Positions 1 to 6,590 of a stretch of 9,893 nucleotides of DNA are shown piece after piece. The stretch is from Roseiarcus sp. (GTDB lineage: Bacteria; Pseudomonadota; Alphaproteobacteria; Rhizobiales; Beijerinckiaceae). The position numbers and the translations under genes are program-made. The stretch spans positions 1-9,893 of the forward strand of contig JASLHV010000343.1 of assembly GCA_030153205.1 (NCBI GenBank), written 5' to 3'. The stretch's first letter is position 1. The number at the start of each line of letters is the position of its first letter. The notes under the pieces are model-generated. The model was not told the DNA's origin. It did not search any database and was given only the letters and a program-made list of their open reading frames with translations.

Positions 1-438
1 ATGCAAGCCTTGCACGACAAGCTTGAGCGCGACAGCTTTGATCTAACGGCGAAGGCGCCCGCCGCCGGCCGCCATTACGCAAACTTCGTCGACAATCAGG
101 AGCTATCTGCTTTGGCGGGCGATCCGCTCGCCGGTCGGTTCCGCCATTGGCGCGGCCGCTCCGGCCAGCGTTATATTTTTTCAGTCTATGATGAGGCGTC
201 TTGTCCGGCCTATGACGAGGTCGTCCTCGCGGTCGCCGTCGTCGAGGCGAATGAAACGCGGCGTATCGTTTTCATCGTGGACACTGGCGTCCTGCCGGAA
301 TTAACGATCGCGCGCGCGAAGCAGGCGGCTTCGGCGATCGAAGGCGCAGTTGAATTTCATGTCCATCTTCTTGCCGGCTCGCGAGCAGAACGGGCGGCGG
401 CGATCGAAGACTTGCATCCCGGCCCGAATTTTTTCTAA
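1..438 (+). CDS. Conserved-looking hypothetical protein, 145 aa, possibly 5'-truncated
   Basis: I do not recognise this family. The frame is open from the first base of the window, which happens to be ATG, to a TAA stop at 436-438, so the true start may lie upstream and out of view. The protein looks soluble: there is no signal peptide or membrane segment. It has an aromatic/basic patch around residues 48-62 (RHWRGRSGQRYIFSVY), then a hydrophobic beta-strand-like stretch at 73-96 (VVLAVAVVEA, IVFIVDTG), which suggests a small alpha/beta domain. It ends in PGPNFF. Codon use looks like that of the neighbouring GC-rich genes, which supports real coding. It is followed by a 13-bp inverted repeat and a 168-base gap before the next gene, so it probably ends its own transcription unit. 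No function is proposed. Confidence 0.6.
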   Translation: MQALHDKLERDSFDLTAKAPAAGRHYANFVDNQELSALAGDPLAGRFRHWRGRSGQRYIFSVYDEASCPAYDEVVLAVAVVEANETRRIVFIVDTGVLPELTIARAKQAASAIEGAVEFHVHLLAGSRAERAAAIEDLHPGPNFF

Positions 439-463
439 AGATATTTTCGATCACTAAGGACCC

Positions 464-517
464 AATCGAAACGCGCGATATTCCAGCAATTCATTGCCGC
501 TGAAGCGCGTTTCGATT
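464..517. repeat. 13-bp perfect inverted repeat (long stem-loop)
   Basis: AATCGAAACGCGC at 464-476 is the exact reverse complement of GCGCGTTTCGATT at 505-517. The 28-base loop contains a further CAGC (484-487) / GCTG (499-502) pairing. It begins 26 bases after the stop of the first gene and lies upstream of the next one. The downstream arm runs into a short TTTTC, so it may work as a weak terminator or be an intergenic palindromic repeat; an operator role is also possible. Confidence 0.6.
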
Positions 518-593
518 TTCAATGAATAGTTCGATGGTTGGCGGCGGGACAGTACGTCGCCAGTATTTTATATTGCGAAGTAGCCCTTTATCG

Positions 594-601
594 AAGGGAG
601 G
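594..601 (+). promoter_or_regulatory. Strong Shine-Dalgarno that fixes a TTG start
   Basis: AAGGGAGG at 594-601 stands five bases before TTG at 607. The in-frame TTG at 538 has no comparable signal, and the residues between 538 and 607 do not look like a protein N-terminus. The 607 start is therefore preferred for the following gene. Confidence 0.65.
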
Positions 602-606
602 CGTCA

Positions 607-1122
607 TTGTCGTTTGTCGATTTTTTCAAGGAAATTATTGCGCCTGGCTCGGCCCTTGTTTTGTCGCTCGCCGCTCTGGCGATTGCTTGGTCCTTCAGCG
701 GCGCCTACGAGCGCATGGAGCAAACGCGATTGAACTTCGATGCATTTGAGAAACGCTTTGAGATTTATGAAGCTGCGCGGGTGTTGATCGATTGCGTCAA
801 ACGTCATGAAGATGCCGAAGCGCGCGCGCATGGCCTTCGAACACTCGAGATAAAGATTGAACAGGCGCGCTTTCTCCTTGATCGGCCGGTCCAAGATTTA
901 CTGAGAGAAATTGCGATCGTTTGCTCCTGTATTTTGACGACGCGCGATCGGCGCGGGCGTCTCAAGCAAGGATCGGATGACGAGAAATGGCTGACGTTTG
1001 GGAAGGAGCTCTCCGCCTATGACGCCAAACTCACGGAGCTTAACGACCAGTTGGCTCCGGTTTTTGAAAGAGCGATCGCGCTGCCGCAGCTCGTCCAAAG
1101 TCGGGGCTGGCTAGCAAACTAA
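607..1122 (+). CDS. Hypothetical single-pass membrane protein, 171 aa
   Basis: I do not recognise a named family. With the TTG start at 607 the protein begins SFVDFFKEIIAPGSALVL. It has one hydrophobic segment at about residues 10-31 with no cleavable signal-peptide site, so it is probably an N-terminally anchored inner-membrane protein. The rest (about 32-171) is charged and largely helical, with a helix at about 36-60 (EQTRLNFDAFEKRFEIYEAARVL) and heptad-like stretches around 75-95 and 130-155 that suggest coiled-coil or helical-bundle packing. The frame is open from 538, but the longer version lacks a ribosome site. It is convergent with the ChaC-type gene, 42 bases away, with no clear terminator between them. 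Base composition is slightly more AT-rich than in the amino-acid genes, as is common for accessory genes. Confidence 0.6.
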   Translation: MSFVDFFKEIIAPGSALVLSLAALAIAWSFSGAYERMEQTRLNFDAFEKRFEIYEAARVLIDCVKRHEDAEARAHGLRTLEIKIEQARFLLDRPVQDLLREIAIVCSCILTTRDRRGRLKQGSDDEKWLTFGKELSAYDAKLTELNDQLAPVFERAIALPQLVQSRGWLAN

Positions 1123-1164
1123 GCAAAGTAATCTCGTAGCGACGGACAGAATTGGGTCGAAATC

Positions 1165-1953
1165 TCAGCGCGCTTTTTCGCCTTTCAGCTCTTTTCGAAT
1201 CTGCGCTTCGCGCAACCGCTCCGCTAGCCACTCCAGCGTCGCATCCTTGATCCCGACTTCCTCCAGATGCCCAACCGTGTTGAGAATATATTCGTCGTTC
1301 GGCCCTGATCCGCCGACCGCCTGAGACGTCAGGCGCAGCAACTCTTCATGACTCAGCGCGCCGGCGTATTGCGGATGATTGCGGTCGGCGACATAGGTGA
1401 TCGCCTCAACCAGGGCGCCCTCCCAGAGGAGGACGCGCACCGTCTTTTCAAGGTACACAGAAGTGACCTGCTCGCGTTCGCGAAGATAAGCGATCGTTGC
1501 CTCTCGCTCGGCCGCCGCCACGCGAAAAGCCGCGCCATGGCAAGCGCCGCCGCGATCAAGGCCGAGGACGAGGCCAGGCTTTTCCGGCGTGCCGCGATGT
1601 ACCCAAGAATAGATGCAGAGGCTGCGCCGCCAGCCGCGCATCAAGCCATTCTGACGCTCGAGATAAGGAAACCCCGGCCGCCACATGAGCGAGCCGTAGC
1701 CGAAGACCCAGAGGTCGGCTGAAGACGTATCGGCGTCCGAACCTTGGCGGCTTACGCTCGAGAGAGCAGCGACATGTCCTGTCGTACCCCGTCCACCATG
1801 CTTCGCATCCCCCTCGCCCGTTCCGCTTCGCTCCACAGGGGAGGACAGGACGCGTCCTCCCCCGCGAAGCAGGGAAGGGCGGTGGAAGGGGCCTGCGGCG
1901 GCGGAAGGATCAGACGTCGCTCGCCTTCTGCCGCGGTTCAGCGCGACCCTCAT
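1165..1953 (-). CDS. ChaC-type gamma-glutamylcyclotransferase with a repeat-derived N-terminal extension
   Basis: The C-terminal 180 residues form a ChaC-family enzyme, a family that releases 5-oxoproline from gamma-glutamyl compounds, typically glutathione, in the cytoplasm. Visible landmarks are the substrate-loop motif VFGYGSLMW (residues 83-91), RGTPEKPGLVLGLD (120-133), GAAFRV (140-145) and YLREREQV (156-163), whose second Glu (E161) is the likely catalytic acid by family analogy. The core begins near residue 80 and has normal family length. Residues 1-79 are unusual: much of this part is translation of a palindromic intergenic repeat (PVERSGTGEGDAKHGG and neighbours). The ATG at 1953 overlaps the tyrA stop as ATGA, with GAAGGGAG directly before it, so coupled translation from 1953 is plausible. 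A GTG at 1836 is the only other in-frame start before M90. The true N-terminus is uncertain. It is last in the operon. Confidence 0.75.
   Translation of the reverse strand: MRVALNRGRRRATSDPSAAAGPFHRPSLLRGGGRVLSSPVERSGTGEGDAKHGGRGTTGHVAALSSVSRQGSDADTSSADLWVFGYGSLMWRPGFPYLERQNGLMRGWRRSLCIYSWVHRGTPEKPGLVLGLDRGGACHGAAFRVAAAEREATIAYLREREQVTSVYLEKTVRVLLWEGALVEAITYVADRNHPQYAGALSHEELLRLTSQAVGGSGPNDEYILNTVGHLEEVGIKDATLEWLAERLREAQIRKELKGEKAR
1776..1900. repeat. Palindromic intergenic-type repeat inside the ChaC reading frame
   Basis: The segment carries nested inverted repeats: GTCCTGTC (1776-1783) with GACAGGAC (1844-1851), and GGGGAGGAC (1838-1846) with GTCCTCCCC (1854-1862) around a 7-base spacer. 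GCTTCGC/GCGAAGC-type words recur around them. This structure, and a low-complexity translation rich in Gly, Arg and Ser, resemble the mosaic intergenic repeats of Rhizobiales genomes. The ends are not sharply defined; the element may extend to about 1945, next to the tyrA stop codon. It sits between tyrA and the conserved ChaC core. Confidence 0.6.
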
Positions 1954-2906
1954 CTCCCTTCGCCATTCTCGCTCGCCTGTCTTCCAAAGTCCGGCGCTGC
2001 GGTTTCCTGGCCCTGTTCGATAATACCGCGTCGTATCGCGCGGGTGCGTGTGAAGAGATCGAACAGCCCATCGCCATCGCCCCAGCGGATCATACGTTGC
2101 AAGGCGGCGAGATCCTCATTGAAACGCCCGAGCACTTCCAGCACGGCTTCCTTATTGTGCAGGAACACGTCCCGCCACATGGTCGGATCGGACGCGGCGA
2201 TACGGGTGAAGTCGCGAAAACCGCCGGCGGAAAATTTGATGACCTCGGAGCTCGTCACTTCTTCGAGATCAGCGGCCGTACCCACGATATTGTAGGCGAT
2301 CAGATGTGGAACATGGCTCGTCATCGCCAGGACGAGATCGTGATGCGCAGCGCCCATCGCCTCGACATGGGAGCCGAACGCCTCCCAAAGGGCCTTCACG
2401 CAAGCAACCGCCGCCTCGTCGGCGCCTTCCGGCGGCGTGAGGATGCACCATCGGCGGCGGAACAATGTCGCAAAGCCGGCGTCCGGCCCGGAATATTCCG
2501 TGCCCGCGACGGGATGAGCCGGAACGAGCCTGGCGTGCGGCGGCAACCGTGGCTGCAGCGCGGCGATCACTGCGGATTTGACCGAGCCGACATCCGACAC
2601 GATCGCGCCTTCTTTGAGATGCGCAGCGATTTCACCGCCGACCGCGGCGTTGGCGCCGACCGGCACGCAAAGGATGACGAGATCGGCGTCGCGCACCGTC
2701 TCAGCAAGGTTCGGCGCCACGAAATCGGCTATCTTCAAGTCTTCTACGCGTTTGCGCACGGCGGGATCAGCGTCGCCGGCGACGATCACCCGCGCCGCGT
2801 TCATCCGCCTCGCCGCTCGCGCGATCGAAGAACCGATCAATCCGAGCCCAATGATGGCGAGCCTCTCGACCAGCGGCGCCGTCAAAGCAGGACCAAGCTC
2901 AGCCAC
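1950..2906 (-). CDS. tyrA: Prephenate/arogenate (cyclohexadienyl) dehydrogenase
   Basis: This enzyme oxidatively decarboxylates prephenate to 4-hydroxyphenylpyruvate, or arogenate to tyrosine, in the cytoplasm. The 318-residue length is normal for a monofunctional TyrA/TyrC. The N-terminal Rossmann fold shows GLGLIG (20-25). SDVGSVK lies at 104-110, followed by the active-site region HPVAGTEYSGPDAG (131-144), where H131 matches the catalytic histidine of the family. The helical dimerisation domain carries TSHVPH (196-201) and GGFRDFTRIAASDPTMWRD (228-246). The start is GTG at 2906, overlapping the end of hisC by eight bases (GTGGCTGA), so translation is probably coupled. The stop overlaps the ATG of the ChaC-type frame. 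The sequence does not settle whether prephenate or arogenate, or NAD or NADP, is preferred. There is no fused chorismate mutase; that activity is encoded separately upstream in the same operon. Confidence 0.93.
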   Translation of the reverse strand: MAELGPALTAPLVERLAIIGLGLIGSSIARAARRMNAARVIVAGDADPAVRKRVEDLKIADFVAPNLAETVRDADLVILCVPVGANAAVGGEIAAHLKEGAIVSDVGSVKSAVIAALQPRLPPHARLVPAHPVAGTEYSGPDAGFATLFRRRWCILTPPEGADEAAVACVKALWEAFGSHVEAMGAAHHDLVLAMTSHVPHLIAYNIVGTAADLEEVTSSEVIKFSAGGFRDFTRIAASDPTMWRDVFLHNKEAVLEVLGRFNEDLAALQRMIRWGDGDGLFDLFTRTRAIRRGIIEQGQETAAPDFGRQASENGEGR

Positions 2907-4014
2907 GCGTTTGCCCCATGAACTCGGTCAGCGCGACGATGAGGCCTTGATTAGCTTCCTCGGACCCGATCGTCAGGCGCAAACAATCCGGCAAACCATA
3001 GGCGCCGACGGCGCGTAAGATGTAGCCGCGCGCCGTAAGGAACGCGTCGGCCGCCTTGGCGTCGCAGCCTTTCTCCTTCGGAAAGCGTAACAAAAGGAAG
3101 TTGCCGACGCTCGGCGTCACACTGACTCCAAGGCGCTCGATCTCCTGGGTCAACCGAGGCAACCAGCGGTCATTGTGCGCGACGGCCTTATCGAGATGCG
3201 CCGTATCGGCAAGCGCTGCGACGCCCGCCTCGATGGCCGCGCCGTTGACGTTGAACGGCCCGCGGATGCGGTTCACTGCGTCGATAACATGCGTCGGCCC
3301 ATAGGCCCAGCCGAGGCGCAGATTGGCGAGTCCGTAAATTTTCGAGAAGGTGCGCGTCATCACCACATTTTCGCTCGTCGAAACGAGTTCGATGCCCGAG
3401 GCGTAGTCGTTGCGCGAAACATATTCGGCATAGGCCGCGTCAAGGACGAGCAGGACATGCGGCGCGAGACCCGCGTGCAGGCGCTTCACCTCGGCGAAGG
3501 GAATGTACGTGCCGGTCGGATTGTTCGGATTGGCCAGGAACACGACCTTGGTCCGCTCGGTCACCTTAGCCAAAAGCTGGTCGACGTCGGTCGCGTAATC
3601 TTTCTCCGGCGCGACCACCGGCGTTGCGCCGGATGCGCGGATCACAATCGGATATTCGAGAAATCCATATTGGCTGTAGAGACCTTCGTCCCCCGGGCCG
3701 AGATAGGCCTCCGCGATCAGGTGCAGGATGTCGTCCGAACCGTTGCCGCAAATGATATTTGCCGGATCGAGCCCATAGCGTTTGGCGATTGCCTCGCGCA
3801 AAGCCGAGGCCGAGCCGTCGGGATAGAGCGCGAGGTCCTTGGCGGTCGCGCGAAAGGCCTCGATCGCTCGCGGCGAAGGTCCAAGCGGCGTCTCGTTGGA
3901 CGACAGTTTGAAAATTTTGGCGACGCCTGGCGCGGCGCTTTTGCCCGGCACATAGGCGTCGATCGCCATGATATTGGCGCGGGGCGTGGGGCGCGAAAGG
4001 ACGGTTGCGGACAT
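2899..4014 (-). CDS. hisC: Histidinol-phosphate / aromatic aminotransferase, HisC family
   Basis: This is a fold-type I, PLP-dependent aminotransferase of 371 residues, the normal HisC length. Visible motifs are LSSNETPLGPSP (37-48) at the N-terminal substrate arm, CGNGSDD (89-95) in the phosphate-binding region, NPNNPTGT (162-169), DAAYAEY (192-198) contacting the cofactor pyridine, the Schiff-base lysine K225 in TFSKIYGLANLRLGW, and the carboxylate-binding arginine R346 in LRLTIG. The ATG at 4014 is preceded by GGAG at a rather long spacing of 12 bases. The family makes histidinol phosphate in histidine synthesis, but several members also use aromatic keto acids or prephenate. Its position between chorismate mutase and tyrA suggests this copy serves tyrosine/phenylalanine transamination, perhaps besides histidine. 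It lies 51 bases after the mutase gene and overlaps tyrA by eight bases. Confidence 0.92.
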   Translation of the reverse strand: MSATVLSRPTPRANIMAIDAYVPGKSAAPGVAKIFKLSSNETPLGPSPRAIEAFRATAKDLALYPDGSASALREAIAKRYGLDPANIICGNGSDDILHLIAEAYLGPGDEGLYSQYGFLEYPIVIRASGATPVVAPEKDYATDVDQLLAKVTERTKVVFLANPNNPTGTYIPFAEVKRLHAGLAPHVLLVLDAAYAEYVSRNDYASGIELVSTSENVVMTRTFSKIYGLANLRLGWAYGPTHVIDAVNRIRGPFNVNGAAIEAGVAALADTAHLDKAVAHNDRWLPRLTQEIERLGVSVTPSVGNFLLLRFPKEKGCDAKAADAFLTARGYILRAVGAYGLPDCLRLTIGSEEANQGLIVALTEFMGQTRG

Positions 4015-4065
4015 GAGACGATCAAACTCCGATTTGCTGGCGACGCCGGACCAGGCGGCGGCGAT

Positions 4066-4923
4066 TTAACTCATGGCGCCGGCGCCGCGCGCGGAAAAGT
4101 CAAAGCGCGCGGCGTGGGCGCCGATTTCGACAAGGCGAAGATCACCAGCGCCTGCCGCGCGCAAGGCACTATGCAAAGCGTCCGGCGGGACGTCGCCCGG
4201 CCGCGCGATCAACAGTGACAGGCCCATGCCGTCGGCGGCGTTGCCGATGATCTCGGCGCCGAGCGCGCCGAGCGCTGCGGGATAATCGCCGCGCCAGCGA
4301 TCGAGCGCCGCCGCCTCGATGACGACGTCGCGGGCGGCGCCTTCGGCGAGCGGCTTGGCGATGACGAAGACCGGCATGCCGGCCGGATGGTCCGGCCGTT
4401 CGACGAGAGGTAGTCGCGCAATGATTTTCGGCGCCGTGGCGGGGATGAGCTTCGTCCACCAAGCGCCTGCCGCCGCGCCGCCGTCGAGGGCGAACATGCC
4501 GAGATCGCCGGGCGCCTCCGCGACCGCGTTGATAACGCCGGCTGCGCTGTGATGCGGAACGCAAGGGACTGTGAAGCCGAAATGAAACCGCGCCGAATCG
4601 CGCATGGCGGCGTCGCCCCGCGACATGTCGCAATGGACCGAATGGGGCGACTGAACATAGGTGAAGGTCGAAATGATGATGCGCCAGATACCCTCGACCG
4701 TCTCGAGCGGCAAGAGGCCGCGATGGCGCTCGGCGAGCGCCCGCATCATGGCGGCCTCGCGCGCCGGCCGGAAGGCCAGGCCGCCGCCCTGGCGCGCCTT
4801 GATCGCGATCAGCCGGTCGATGATCTGGCCCCGCTCGATCAGGAGTTCATGCATCGCCGCATCGATCCGGTCGATGTCGACGCGAAGATCGGCGAGCGTT
4901 TCCGCGGAGGGTTCCTTGAGCAC
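4066..4923 (-). CDS. AroQ-type chorismate mutase with an unassigned C-terminal domain
   Basis: The N-terminal part is an AroQ chorismate mutase, converting chorismate to prephenate. Numbered from the upstream TTG at 4989, the expected active-site residues are present: R36 (LADLRVDIDRID), R53 (LLIERG), K64 (AIKAR), R77 and E78 (FRPAREAAMM) and Q113 (TFTYVQS). I chose GTG at 4923 because it stands just before the conserved helix; the TTG at 4989 would add 22 unconserved-looking residues and has no ribosome site, and the GTG has only a weak GGAA upstream. After the mutase domain come about 190 residues I cannot assign with confidence. Their layout (FGFTVPCV...VINAVAEAPGDLGMFALD...MPVFVIAKPL...SLLIARPG) is faintly like a prephenate dehydratase/ACT arrangement, but the dehydratase Thr-Arg-Phe motif is absent. 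It is first in the aromatic operon, followed by hisC. Confidence 0.85.
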   Translation of the reverse strand: MLKEPSAETLADLRVDIDRIDAAMHELLIERGQIIDRLIAIKARQGGGLAFRPAREAAMMRALAERHRGLLPLETVEGIWRIIISTFTYVQSPHSVHCDMSRGDAAMRDSARFHFGFTVPCVPHHSAAGVINAVAEAPGDLGMFALDGGAAAGAWWTKLIPATAPKIIARLPLVERPDHPAGMPVFVIAKPLAEGAARDVVIEAAALDRWRGDYPAALGALGAEIIGNAADGMGLSLLIARPGDVPPDALHSALRAAGAGDLRLVEIGAHAARFDFSARGAGAMS

Positions 4924-5016
4924 GGCGGCGGTTCCGAAAGCGGCCGGATGGCCGGGCGCTCTCTTACAGGGGTCGCGGCGCGGCGCCAATGCGGATCGCG
5001 ATCAAGCGATCCCCAT

Positions 5017-5028
5017 ACGCCTAGGCGT
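5017..5028. repeat. 12-bp perfect palindrome at the toxin-remnant stop codon
   Basis: ACGCCTAGGCGT is its own reverse complement and contains CTAG, a tetramer that is scarce in many proteobacterial genomes. It covers the TAG stop (5021-5023) of the toxin remnant. It could be a protein-binding site, a small hairpin, or chance; nothing else in the sequence decides. Confidence 0.35.
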
Positions 5029-5348
5029 GACCTATCGCTTCCCAGGGATTAATCAGGGTTAGACCAATATCCGAGAAGTCTTTTGTGTTTCGCGTGGCGA
5101 CCGCGGCCCCTCGTGAAAGTGCAATGCCGGCAATTTGCGCATCGAACGAGCCAATAGGTCTGCCCACCTTACGTCGAACCGCGGTAAGGTCTGCATAAGC
5201 GCGGGCTGCTTCAGAATCAAATGGCAGGCTCGGTGACCGCCGTCGTGAAGATCGAGGCAAGCGGCTGCGCCACGAGCCATGCCTTCACGCTCGCGCTCGG
5301 TCTTTGCGACAACGTTTCAGTGACGACATTCGTATCGAGGATGACCAT
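5021..5348 (-). pseudogene. FitB/VapC-type PIN-domain toxin, internally deleted and frameshifted
   Basis: Intact relatives are about 130-140 residue PIN-domain ribonucleases that form type II toxin-antitoxin pairs. Here the ATG at 5348 overlaps the antitoxin stop by one base (TGATG) and opens a normal N-terminus, MVILDTNVVTETLSQRPS..., up to TTAVTE (residues 35-40), then stops at TGA 5217-5219 after 43 residues. A different frame resumes at about 5227 with LPFDSEAARAYADL...GSFDAQIAGIALSRGAAVATRNTKDF...INPW and ends at TAG 5021. These are the two ends of one PIN domain. The 35-40 residues that normally join TTAVTE to LPFD are missing, and the frame shifts at the junction (5226-5229). The acidic residues D5, E40 and those in FDAQ and KDF remain on either side, but no single product can hold them all. 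I infer that the toxin is inactive. A sequencing error cannot explain the missing segment. Confidence 0.85.
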
Positions 5349-5593
5349 CAGTCGAAATCGATCGGAGGAGGCAATGGCTCACGTGGCGGAATTTCCAAAT
5401 CGACGCCGCCGAAAGGCTCGACGCGCGCCCGAATGGCGTCGAATAGATTGCGAGGCTTTGCGGCTTCGGTCGATAACGCCGCCCGTAAAATGTTGCGTGC
5501 TTCATCCTCCATCGAACGGCCGTGCGAGGCCGCCCTGATGCGGAGGCGCCGCTTCAAAGGCTCATCCAAGTTGCGAATCGTCATACTGGCCAA
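5348..5593 (-). CDS. FitA/StbC-like ribbon-helix-helix antitoxin
   Basis: This 81-residue protein starts MASMTIRNLDEPLKRRLRIRAA, the typical N-terminal strand and helices of FitA-like antitoxins. The ribbon-helix-helix DNA-binding domain covers about residues 3-40 and includes HGRSMEDEARNILRAAL. The Pro- and acid-rich tail (58-81, ending PPPIDFD) is the part that in this family wraps and blocks the PIN toxin. The start is TTG at 5593, with GAGGG five bases upstream; an ATG three codons in lies 14 bases from that site and is less likely. The gene looks complete, and its stop overlaps the start of the toxin remnant by one base. Its promoter and a palindromic operator directly upstream are intact, so it is probably still expressed and autoregulated. 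Possible roles are an orphan antitoxin that neutralises related toxins, or simple decay in progress. Confidence 0.85.
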   Translation of the reverse strand: MASMTIRNLDEPLKRRLRIRAASHGRSMEDEARNILRAALSTEAAKPRNLFDAIRARVEPFGGVDLEIPPREPLPPPIDFD

Positions 5594-5606
5594 GCAGACC
5601 CTCGTT

Positions 5607-5635
5607 CAGCAATGATTGCAAAATAATCATTGCTG
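5607..5635. promoter_or_regulatory. Palindromic operator of the antitoxin gene
   Basis: CAGCAATGATT (5607-5617) and AATCATTGCTG (5625-5635) are perfect 11-bp inverted arms around a 7-base AT-rich spacer. The site is 14 bases upstream of the antitoxin start and covers the predicted -10 box and start point. Ribbon-helix-helix antitoxins of the FitA type bind inverted repeats at their own promoters, so this is very likely the autoregulatory operator. Confidence 0.75.
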
Positions 5636-5647
5636 CGACGCGGTCAA
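5620..5647 (-). promoter_or_regulatory. Sigma-70-type promoter of the antitoxin/toxin locus
   Basis: On the minus strand TTGACC (5647-5642) and TATTTT (5625-5620) are separated by 16 bases. The -35 matches the consensus at five of six positions and the -10 at four. The predicted start point falls about 20 bases before the TTG start codon and inside the palindromic operator, so a bound repressor would block polymerase directly. Confidence 0.55.
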
Positions 5648-5731
5648 TCCGTCGATGAAGCTGTGGGGCGAAGCTTGACCCCAACGTCCCTGGCTGCAAG
5701 CCTTGGCGAACCTTCACGGTGAGCCGAATTC

Positions 5732-6280
<549 letters not shown>

Positions 6281-6590
6281 AGGTCGGACCAGAGACGACG
6301 TCTTGGCGCGCGTCTCAAAATCTTCAGGCGATCGTCCGCTTGGATGGTCGACTATCACCCGGAAAGAACAAGCGCCGGGCTCGAGGCGAAAGACCAACGC
6401 GTGAAATTCCGATGAAGCCGCGCGCCCCTCAAGGTCATTGCTGCATTTGAGGGACATGCGCGTTCAGATTATATAGAGCGCATTTGAATTGCCGCATTTC
6501 TTTTAGCAATGAGATTGTTCCCGCCCGCGACAAACCAAAATTGGACCGGCCCGCTCTTTCGCGCGAGGCGGTATTTGAGATTTAGCTTCA
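6281..6590. other. Non-coding region between apt and the regulator gene
   Basis: These 310 bases contain no convincing gene on either strand. The first half, just after apt, has only short pairings: GAGACG (6292-6297) with CGTCTC (6311-6316), and CCCGG (6358-6362) with CCGGG (6375-6379). Neither has a T-run typical of a terminator. The second half is more AT-rich and holds the promoter candidate at 6447-6475 and a leader of about 110 bases. CGCATTT occurs twice 14 bases apart (6479-6485 and 6493-6499), of unknown meaning. Confidence 0.6.
6447..6475 (+). promoter_or_regulatory. Sigma-70-type promoter of the regulator gene
   Basis: TTGAGG (6447-6452) and TATATA (6470-6475) are separated by exactly 17 bases, upstream of the SARP-like gene and in an AT-rich pocket of otherwise GC-rich sequence. 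The predicted start point is near 6482, leaving a leader of about 110 bases before the ATG at 6591. Confidence 0.5.

Noticed and set aside
2097..2921. Plus-strand open frame of 274 codons
   Set aside because: It is the antisense shadow of tyrA.
3175..4218. Long plus-strand open frame of 347 codons
   Set aside because: It lies antisense to hisC, whose cofactor motifs and length are unmistakable. Its translation is rich in Arg, Asp and His with no recognisable domain, as expected of the opposite strand of a GC-rich gene.
4066..4923. Bifunctional chorismate mutase/prephenate dehydratase (P-protein)
   Set aside because: The dehydratase Thr-Arg-Phe motif and the usual ENS region are not visible, so a second catalytic activity is not supported.
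5059..5280. 73-codon minus-strand frame over the toxin remnant
   Set aside because: It reads the third frame across the damaged toxin; the PIN-domain residues are in the other two frames.
5674..5703. CTTGAC as the -35 of an apt promoter
   Set aside because: The -35 is good, but the sequence 17 bases downstream (around 5698-5703) is GC-rich and does not resemble a -10 box.
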